Part shown: one piece after another, positions 1-4,302 of the stretch
How positions within the stretch are numbered: position 1 is the stretch's first letter
Layout of the letters: each line of letters opens with the position of its first letter
Source: JBBRHH01 sp038222915
GTDB taxonomy: Bacteria > Planctomycetota > Phycisphaerae > Tepidisphaerales > Tepidisphaeraceae
Direction: 5' to 3'
Length of the DNA stretch: 6,980 nucleotides
NCBI GenBank assembly: GCA_038222915.1
Contig: JBBRHH010000329.1
Coordinates: 1 to 6,980 of the forward strand
Position numbers and translations under genes: made by a program
Notes under the pieces: model-generated
The model's input: only the letters and a program-made list of their open reading frames with translations
Databases searched by the model: none
What the model was told of the DNA's origin: nothing

Positions 1-693
1 GGCGTCGGCCGCCCGCATTTCAAAGTAGCGTTGAACGGCCTTGATCGCCTGGCTTCCGATCGGCGTAAGGCGGTCCTTGCGGCCTTTGCCGCGAACACGC
101 AGAACGCCTTCCTGCAGATCGAGGTCCGACATCTCCAACTCGACGAGCTCGCTGACGCGAATACCGCTGGAGTAGAGAATTTCCAGCATAGCCTTGTCGC
201 GGGCGCTGAGCACATCGGCGTCGCCTGGCGCGTCCAGGAGCTTCTGAACCTGTTCGAGGTCCAGACACTTAGGCAGGCGTTTTTCCTGCTTGGGCGTGCG
301 GATGGTGGACAATGGATTGAGACGGACCAGCCCGCGGCGGATGAGGAACTTGTAAAAGCTCCGTAGCGTCGCCAGCTTTCGGGCCGTGGTGCTCTTGGTG
401 TAGTTCTGGCCGTAGAGGTAGGCGAGAAAGTCCCGCACGAGCGGCGGCTCGCAACCAACGAAACGCTGGTCGAGCTGCTCGGAACTCACCGGGGTGGCGA
501 CTGTTCCGCCGTGACCGATGTCGCCGGCCAGATACTGGCCGAACTGGATCAGATCAGCGCCGTAGCTCTTGATCGTGTAGTCGCTGAAGTGGCGTTCCAG
601 CTTCAGGTAATCAAGGAACTGGCGAACCAGCGGTGAAAAGACCTTGGGGAGCGCAACATTACCCTGCGGGGAGAAGGTTGTGGCAGCGTTCAT
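1..693 (-). CDS. xerC/xerD-like: Tyrosine recombinase XerC/XerD-type, N-terminal 231 residues (3' end cut by window edge)
   Basis: Cytoplasmic site-specific recombinase of the kind that resolves chromosome dimers at dif with a partner Xer protein. The frame opens at an ATG at 693 and stays open to the left edge. Residues about 20-120 form the SAM-like core-binding domain (KLERHFSDYTIKSYGADL, then TARKLATLRSFYKFLIRRG at 103-121). The catalytic domain begins near 140 (RLPKCLDLEQVQKLLDA). Catalytic Arg lies in SSGIRVSELVEL (R179) and catalytic Lys in GKGRKDRLTPIG (K203); the 24-residue spacing equals that of E. coli XerD R148-K172. The HxxR, His and Tyr motifs would lie in roughly 100 further residues outside the window. 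Compared with XerD it carries about 31 extra residues before the first catalytic Arg: a longer N-terminus and an insertion around 60-84. No Shine-Dalgarno is seen before the ATG. The family is certain; XerC versus XerD cannot be decided here. Confidence 0.95.
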   Translation of the reverse strand, partial: MNAATTFSPQGNVALPKVFSPLVRQFLDYLKLERHFSDYTIKSYGADLIQFGQYLAGDIGHGGTVATPVSSEQLDQRFVGCEPPLVRDFLAYLYGQNYTKSTTARKLATLRSFYKFLIRRGLVRLNPLSTIRTPKQEKRLPKCLDLEQVQKLLDAPGDADVLSARDKAMLEILYSSGIRVSELVELEMSDLDLQEGVLRVRGKGRKDRLTPIGSQAIKAVQRYFEMRAADA

Positions 694-730
694 AGGCACC
701 GGTCGTTAGGCGAAGGACAACTGGAAATCT

Positions 731-776
731 GCGGGTAGCGTCGGAAACCCGCTGGCCAACCTTAAAAAGGTCAGCC
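731..776 (-). other. Two weak hairpins in the leader of the xer gene
   Basis: Two adjacent inverted repeats lie 38-83 bases upstream of the xer start. The first pairs gcgggt (731-736) with acccgc (747-752) around a 10-base loop. The second pairs acctt (759-763) with aaggt (767-771) around AAA; it extends outward to ggc/gcc (754-756, 774-776) across a symmetric ca/ca internal loop. Neither is followed by a T-run on either strand, so neither looks like an intrinsic terminator. They could be leader structure or chance. Confidence 0.2.
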
Positions 777-816
777 CCTCACTGCCATGCGGCCGGCGAT
801 CCGCGGTGGCCCGACT

Positions 817-858
817 GCAAATTACTTGCGCCTCTTCCTGAAGCACCGCAATTTACTT
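817..858. repeat. Imperfect 11-bp direct repeat, 31 bp apart
   Basis: gcaaattactt (817-827) and gcaatttactt (848-858) match at 10 of 11 positions. Both are followed within a few bases by ctcttc (831-836 and 861-866). The repeat units start 31 bp apart, close to three helical turns, in the noncoding gap upstream of the xer gene. This could be a pair of protein-binding half sites or a small duplication. There is no independent support for either. Confidence 0.25.
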
Positions 859-914
859 CTCTCTTCGCCATCCTGGCTTTTTCGATTCAACCTATCCATC
901 ATCGGCAAATAACG

Positions 915-940
915 TGGGTTCAATAAATCTCTTCAACCCA
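915..940 (-). terminator. Possible weak terminator hairpin after the small 72-residue gene
   Basis: tgggtt (915-920) pairs with aaccca (935-940); one mismatch and two more A-T pairs extend the stem inward. On the minus strand the hairpin starts 8 bases after the stop of the 948-1166 gene, where an operon terminator would be expected. It is followed only by a mixed sequence with a short TTATTT and no proper U-tract. Treat it as a candidate position only. Confidence 0.25.
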
Positions 941-947
941 TAATCTT

Positions 948-1166
948 CTACGCTGCCTTCTTTGGGAGGTATGTCTTGAGTTCTTTGGCGAGATGACGTC
1001 CCAGTTGATGTGACAGAACAGCCGCGTCGAACCAGTCAAATTCCAGCTTCCGCTGATTGACCATGTCGATCAATGCGTCCAATACTTTTACTTCCTCACC
1101 CGTCTCATAACGAAAGCAAAAGTGCTGTTCACCTTTAACGAGACTGAGCGTCCGCAACTCTGACAT
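948..1166 (-). CDS. Small conserved-looking protein of unknown function (72 aa)
   Basis: Function not recognised. The frame is open upstream to 1262, but the start is placed at the ATG at 1166 because AGGAG (1176-1180) sits 9 bases before it. The 32 extra residues of the longer reading (many S, R, G) look like translated leader. The protein begins MSELRTLSLVKGEQHFCFRY. It has a beta-like first half (LSLVKGEQHFCFRYE), then helical segments (EVKVLDALIDMVNQR), a DWFDAAVLSHQLGRHL stretch and a basic tail ending PKKAA. There is no signal peptide or membrane segment, so it is probably cytoplasmic. It is the last gene of the minus-strand cluster, 96 bp after the lipoprotein stop. From memory, similar short proteins (FRYE.GEE..VLDAL, FDWFDAAVLSHQ) occur in Planctomycetota, but this was not checked. 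Confidence 0.75.
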   Translation of the reverse strand: MSELRTLSLVKGEQHFCFRYETGEEVKVLDALIDMVNQRKLEFDWFDAAVLSHQLGRHLAKELKTYLPKKAA

Positions 1167-1175
1167 GCAACACAA

Positions 1176-1198
1176 CTCCTGGAATCGCTTTGGATTCC
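1176..1198 (-). promoter_or_regulatory. Shine-Dalgarno AGGAG with an abutting hairpin
   Basis: On the minus strand AGGAG (1180-1176) precedes the ATG at 1166 by 9 bases and decides the start of the 72-residue gene. Directly upstream is a perfect 6-bp inverted repeat, GGAATC/GATTCC (1198-1193 and 1186-1181), with a 6-base loop. The stem ends exactly where the ribosome site begins. It may hold the site open or modulate it, or be chance. Confidence 0.5.
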
Positions 1199-1262
1199 GC
1201 CCAAATGAAGCCCGATAAGTTGAAACACTCCGAAACTGACTCGGACCCTTGCCCGGGGCCAC

Positions 1263-1970
1263 TCATCGCTGCAGTTGCGGTTTGCTTATCAAATCCGTGA
1301 GAAGGCTGTAATAAACGAAACCGCTATATCGATCCATATCGACCAGATATTCCTTGGACCGAAATGGTCCCACCGGATCATTTCGACCCGCTGCATATTG
1401 CTGTTCGGCGGCCAGCGTTGTTCCGTTGGCGGAGTCGTACATTCCTACGGTCTGGATAAATGTTCCACCCTGTGGCAACGGCGCACCCGGAGGCGGGGCC
1501 GATTGGCGTGCTAGTTCGTGCGGGTCCAACTCCTTGGCCATCTCAAAACCGCCAGAACCGCGGAATAGCTGCATGGCCGCGCCCATTTTGGGAGGGAAGT
1601 ATGGGTCGTATAGCGTCACAGAAGCGACGACGAGGCCATCACAGCCGAGCCGCGCACAGAGCTGCGCGGCCTGCTGCTCGGACTCCACCCGTTCGATGCC
1701 CATCTGGGCGTACGCTTCGGCCACGCGGTTAACCGGAATTGCGGTGATTCCCTGTATCTGCTGGAGTTGGCTGAAGAGGATATCTGCCTGCAGAAGTGAG
1801 TCGACCTGCCGCTGCCCGCTTAGATTGATAACTGGCGCAACCGCCCAGGATTGCCTTTTCGTGCCTGGCAGATGCACGCGTTGTTCGTAGCCGTAGTGGG
1901 GCTTTTCGGCCTCGCAGCCGCCTATGAGCGCGACGCAGAAAGTCAGGATCAGGTTTCGCGTCGTTTGCAT
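1263..1970 (-). CDS. Lipoprotein, possibly CsgG/LpoB-like fold (235 aa)
   Basis: Predicted envelope lipoprotein of unknown role. The signal peptide has R5, a hydrophobic run (LILTFCVALIGG) and a lipobox ending IGGC with Cys19. A mature Glu follows, so outer-membrane retention is possible. Residues about 41-125 read like the alpha/beta N-terminal domain of the CsgG/LpoB/GNA1162 type. WAVAPVINLSGQ is a first strand resembling 'vaVlpf.n.sg'. Next comes a helix, then GITAIPVNRVAEAYAQMGI, and AAQLCARLGCDGLVVASVTLYDPYFPPK matches the usual 'a..la..lgaD.vv.G.v..yd.y.P'. After a Pro-rich loop (159-167), residues 170-225 hold another strand (TFIQTVGMYDSANG) and a helix. An in-frame ATG at 1994 is possible, but the ATG at 1970 gives a normal short n-region, starts 4 nt after the upstream stop, and has AGGT just before it. 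Co-translation with the propeller lipoprotein is likely. The fold call is inference. Confidence 0.85.
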   Translation of the reverse strand: MQTTRNLILTFCVALIGGCEAEKPHYGYEQRVHLPGTKRQSWAVAPVINLSGQRQVDSLLQADILFSQLQQIQGITAIPVNRVAEAYAQMGIERVESEQQAAQLCARLGCDGLVVASVTLYDPYFPPKMGAAMQLFRGSGGFEMAKELDPHELARQSAPPPGAPLPQGGTFIQTVGMYDSANGTTLAAEQQYAAGRNDPVGPFRSKEYLVDMDRYSGFVYYSLLTDLISKPQLQR

Positions 1971-1974
1971 AGCG

Positions 1975-3189
1975 CTACCTACCTTCCGCATCATCGGTGG
2001 AACCTGCCACGGCGGGACGCGCGCTGGCGGGGGAACCCACGAGCGTTTCGGAACCAGGATTTAGACCAATGGACCAGATGCTTTCGCGGCCCCCTCGGCC
2101 GCTGATGAAGTAGATGCGATTATTTACGCTCCAGCAGGGTGAGAGGTTCGCACCCTTGCCGTCGGTGAGCTTTTTCTTGTCAGTCCCATCCGCATTCATG
2201 ATCCAGATATCCTGGCGGGTTGCCTTCGGGTCTTTTGCAGTGGGGGCTTCCACGATGGTCGCGACCGCCAGTTGACGGCCGTCAGGACTCCAGGCCGGGG
2301 TGACCACGGCGGCCTTCGGCGTCGAGGCTACTTCGGCCAAGCGATGTGGACCGCTCACATCCACTTCCAGGGTCCAGATGCTGAACAGTCCATCGGGACG
2401 CTGCGGGGCGCGCTGAAACACAATCCGATCGCACATCTTGTCGGTGGACCAGGCTGGGAACATTCCAGCGCCGAGTTTCTTACGGGAGTGGAGCGCAAGA
2501 TCGAGCAGCATCAGTTCCCACAGATTGCGGCGCACGTCGAGACTCGAATAGACGAGGCGGGTGCCATCGGGGCTGAAGCTGGCGTGCATGTCCTGATTTT
2601 GCCCGGCCGTGAGTTGGGTGATGTTCTGTCCATCGACGTCAATGGTGTAGATGTTCCAGTTGCCGGAGCGGTTGGACGCGAAAGCGACGCGCTTACCGTC
2701 GGGGCTGAAGGCCGGTTGAACGTCGGAACTGTTACCGCTGGTCAACTCGGTGATCGCGCCGCCGATACGCTGAAGATAAATGTGCGGTGAGTCGCTGTCG
2801 CGGGTGCTCGAGAAGGTGATCAGTTCGCCGCTCGAATCGACGGCCACGTCGGCGTCATAGCCGGCGGTCGAGAAGGTTTCCTGGCGGAGTTGCGATTGTG
2901 GCTTGGGTTGGTTCCATACCAGTGCGGCGTCGGGGCCGACGAGGGTGGCAGTCCTGGCGGGAACGAGCGGCGCTGACTTCTCTGGTGCGCTGTTCGAGGT
3001 ACTCGTGAAGATCTCGCCGTCGCCAACCGCGGGTATGACCTGGTGCGGCGCGGGGGTGGACGCGACGGGCGCGGGTCGAGTCTGGGGCGGATCACCGCAG
3101 CCGCCGCAGGGAGGGCGGCAGCAGCCGGTCATTGTGCCGACGCTCAAGAGTCCGGCAGTGCTGTAATTCAGGATGTGCCGTCTTTTCAT
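1975..3189 (-). CDS. TolB-like PD40 beta-propeller lipoprotein (404 aa)
   Basis: Exported propeller protein, probably lipid-anchored at the cell envelope. Signal peptide MKRRHILNYSTAGLLSVG leads to a lipobox TGC (Cys23), with further cysteines at 24, 28 and 31. Residues 33-110 are a Pro/Ala/Ser/Thr-rich linker. From 114 onward there are about six PD40/WD40-like blades: DVAVDSSGELITFSS (114), PAFSPDGKRVAFASN (159), ASFSPDGTRLVYSS (203), PAWSTDKMCDRIVFQ (245), PAWSPDGRQLAVAT (298) and PCWSVNNRIYFISG (351). INADG-type turns (IMNADGTDKKKLTDG, 330-344) are typical of the TolB C-terminal propeller. The N-terminal TolB domain that binds TolA is absent, so this is not canonical TolB. The frame extends to a TTG at 3222, but the ATG at 3189 has GAGGAG 10 bases upstream and gives a proper signal peptide. 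Partner binding by the propeller is likely; the ligand is unknown. Confidence 0.92.
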   Translation of the reverse strand: MKRRHILNYSTAGLLSVGTMTGCCRPPCGGCGDPPQTRPAPVASTPAPHQVIPAVGDGEIFTSTSNSAPEKSAPLVPARTATLVGPDAALVWNQPKPQSQLRQETFSTAGYDADVAVDSSGELITFSSTRDSDSPHIYLQRIGGAITELTSGNSSDVQPAFSPDGKRVAFASNRSGNWNIYTIDVDGQNITQLTAGQNQDMHASFSPDGTRLVYSSLDVRRNLWELMLLDLALHSRKKLGAGMFPAWSTDKMCDRIVFQRAPQRPDGLFSIWTLEVDVSGPHRLAEVASTPKAAVVTPAWSPDGRQLAVATIVEAPTAKDPKATRQDIWIMNADGTDKKKLTDGKGANLSPCWSVNNRIYFISGRGGRESIWSIGLNPGSETLVGSPASARPAVAGSTDDAEGR

Positions 3190-3199
3190 GGAACGACTG

Positions 3200-3205
3200 C
3201 TCCTC
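3200..3205 (-). promoter_or_regulatory. Shine-Dalgarno GAGGAG for the propeller lipoprotein
   Basis: GAGGAG on the minus strand lies 10 bases before the ATG at 3189. It is the strongest ribosome site in the window and argues for this start over the TTG at 3222, which would place the site inside the coding region. Confidence 0.6.
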
Positions 3206-3275
3206 ATAGATGGCGCATGCAAACCTTGCCCTTTCTTTATCGGACGGGGCCTCGCGAAAGCTTAATGTGCGGGAA

Positions 3276-4004
3276 TTATTGCTTCTTGGCAGGGATCGGG
3301 AACCACTCGAAATCGAAGACCTGCCAGTCGTGATTGCCGGTGTCCATGAGATTGAGCTGGGCGCGATCGGTGACATCTTCCTTGCCTGGCCGCTCGAGGG
3401 TGATGATCAACTTGGTGAGTCCGATGTGAACGCCGCCTTGTTCGACGAACTGGATGATGCCGTTGCTCTTGACTGATTTGATCTTGCCGATGTAGCTGCG
3501 CGGATCCTGGAAGAGCTTGAAGCGCGATTCGAAGGTTTCAAAGGGGACGCGGTTGCGGAACACGGGCGCGAAGATGGCGTAGGCCTCGGTGTACTTGCCG
3601 GCGAGAATGTCGTCATTGAACTTCTTGATCTGGCCTTCGATGGACTCGCGGTCGGCGCGGGTGGCGGCGTTTTCCTGCCAATCCATCCAGACGCGTCCCC
3701 CGCCGAGCGCGACGGCGAGCAGGAGGCCGATGACCGCCAGAATCGTTCCGTTCTGGGTGCCGCCGGAGTTGGAGATTTGTCGGAACGCGATGATGGCTAG
3801 AAAGACGGCGGCGACCGGGACGGCGAGAAGGACCCAGGAGTCGGCGAAGAAGACCAGAGCGCTGATCAGGGCGACGATGAGCGAGACGACTGCCAAAGGA
3901 TTGATGGCGACGTATTCCTGGGAGCCCACCCCGGCGGTGGTGGACATCTTATGTAGCCGGGCGATTGGATCGGCTGGCTGTTGCTGCGCTTCAAGTTCCG
4001 CCAT
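3276..4004 (-). CDS. DUF4190-like membrane protein with C-terminal soluble domain (242 aa)
   Basis: Predicted inner-membrane protein. A polar N-terminus (1-33) precedes hydrophobic segments at about 35-53, 56-76 and 87-105. The loop FRQISNSGGTQNGTILAVIG between the second and third segments is the signature of DUF4190-type membrane domains (hhGxxALxxIxxxxxxGxxLAxxG). After a charged helix (ENAATRADRESIEGQIKKF, 111-129), residues 130-238 form an alpha+beta domain. LAGKYTEAYAIFAPVFRNRVPFETFESRFK is the usual opening of NTF2-like/DUF4878 'growth in layer' domains, and the end is strand-rich (DWQVFDFEWFPIP). No catalytic residues are apparent. The gene opens the minus-strand cluster, 86 bp before the propeller gene, and diverges from the plus-strand gene at 4088. 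The ATG at 4004 has only a weak GGA upstream. Domain names come from sequence resemblance; the role is unknown. Confidence 0.88.
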   Translation of the reverse strand: MAELEAQQQPADPIARLHKMSTTAGVGSQEYVAINPLAVVSLIVALISALVFFADSWVLLAVPVAAVFLAIIAFRQISNSGGTQNGTILAVIGLLLAVALGGGRVWMDWQENAATRADRESIEGQIKKFNDDILAGKYTEAYAIFAPVFRNRVPFETFESRFKLFQDPRSYIGKIKSVKSNGIIQFVEQGGVHIGLTKLIITLERPGKEDVTDRAQLNLMDTGNHDWQVFDFEWFPIPAKKQ

Positions 4005-4020
4005 TGGGGTTTCCGATTGA

Positions 4021-4050
4021 GTTACAGTGGGACTTCGGTTGCGAAGTCAC
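4021..4050 (-). promoter_or_regulatory. Candidate promoter with a dyad in its spacer
   Basis: In the 83-bp divergent gap, the minus strand carries GTGACT (4050-4045) and TGTAAC (4026-4021) with an 18-bp spacer, 16 bases before the ATG at 4004. Each hexamer matches the sigma-70 consensus at four of six positions. The spacer contains a perfect 7-bp inverted repeat, gacttcg/cgaagtc (4031-4037, 4042-4048), with a 4-base centre, placed where a repressor operator would act. Both parts are weak individually. Confidence 0.3.
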
Positions 4051-4087
4051 CGGTCCATGCGCCTGAACCGAAAGTAGTACGCAAGCC

Positions 4088-4273
4088 ATGATTAAACGTC
4101 AACTTATCGACGAAATTCGCCGCTACAACACCACCGCTCAGCCCGCGTTTCTCGAACAGTTTGACGACGCCGATTTGCAACAGTACCTCGACAACCTGAA
4201 GGCCGCCCAGACCCGCCGCCAGCGGATTACCACCTATCTGCACCGCCAGCCGAAGTACCGGATGGTCTCTTAG
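4088..4273 (+). CDS. Small helical protein of unknown function (61 aa)
   Basis: Function not recognised; this is the only convincing plus-strand gene. It starts MIKRQLIDEIRRYNTTAQPA and continues with an acidic DDADLQQYLDNLKAAQ helix and a basic tail rich in Arg, His and Gln that ends YRMVS. The composition (many D, E, K, R, Q, Y, L) is that of a real soluble protein made of two or three helices, with no signal peptide or membrane segment. Codons in the second half mostly end in G or C like the neighbours. The opposite strand also has an open frame, but its translation is Gly/Val-rich and lacks these features. No Shine-Dalgarno precedes the ATG. It diverges from the membrane-protein gene and converges on ffh, with 7 bp between stops. 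Short proteins with an 'LIDEI.r.NptA...FL..F....L..YL..L' layout are, from memory, seen in Planctomycetota; this was not verified. Confidence 0.7.
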   Translation: MIKRQLIDEIRRYNTTAQPAFLEQFDDADLQQYLDNLKAAQTRRQRITTYLHRQPKYRMVS

Positions 4274-4302
4274 GCCGCGACTACCGGCGTTTCTTTTTGT
4301 TT
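4274..4302 (+). terminator. Possible intrinsic terminator of the 61-residue gene, inside the 3' end of ffh
   Basis: Directly after the stop codon, GCCG (4274-4277) can pair with CGGC (4285-4288) around a 7-base loop. A T-rich tract (4290-4302, TTTCTTTTTGTTT with one leading T) follows. The stem is short. The T-tract is the complement of the Lys/Arg codons that end ffh, so it may exist only for that reason. Confidence 0.25.

Noticed and set aside
31..366. Plus-strand open frame of 111 codons at the left edge.
   Set aside because: It is antisense to the Xer recombinase frame, which carries clear catalytic motifs and runs through this whole stretch.
20..454. Minus-strand open frames of 82 and 61 codons.
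   Set aside because: They are in other frames inside the Xer gene, are Arg/Pro/Ala-rich, and have no family features.
694..947. A dif site or recombination target beside the xer gene.
   Set aside because: No 11-6-11 near-palindrome of dif type is visible. The hairpins here have short GC stems and different spacing.
1354..1890. Plus-strand open frame of 178 codons.
   Set aside because: It lies opposite the lipoprotein gene, and its product is Cys/Ser/Arg-rich without domains. The minus strand has the signal peptide, lipobox and fold-like pattern.
2272..2790. Plus-strand open frame of 172 codons.
   Set aside because: It is antisense to the PD40 blades. It is long only because the repeated SPDG-type codons avoid stops on the other strand.
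3276..4004. Sensor kinase or transporter reading of the membrane protein.
   Set aside because: There is no HAMP, HisKA or ATP-binding motif and no transporter signature. The loop between the second and third hydrophobic segments fits DUF4190-type domains better.
4022..4243. Minus-strand open frame of 73 codons opposite the small plus-strand gene.
   Set aside because: It is Gly/Val-rich, has no ribosome site, and would fill the divergent promoter gap. The plus-strand reading has much better protein character.
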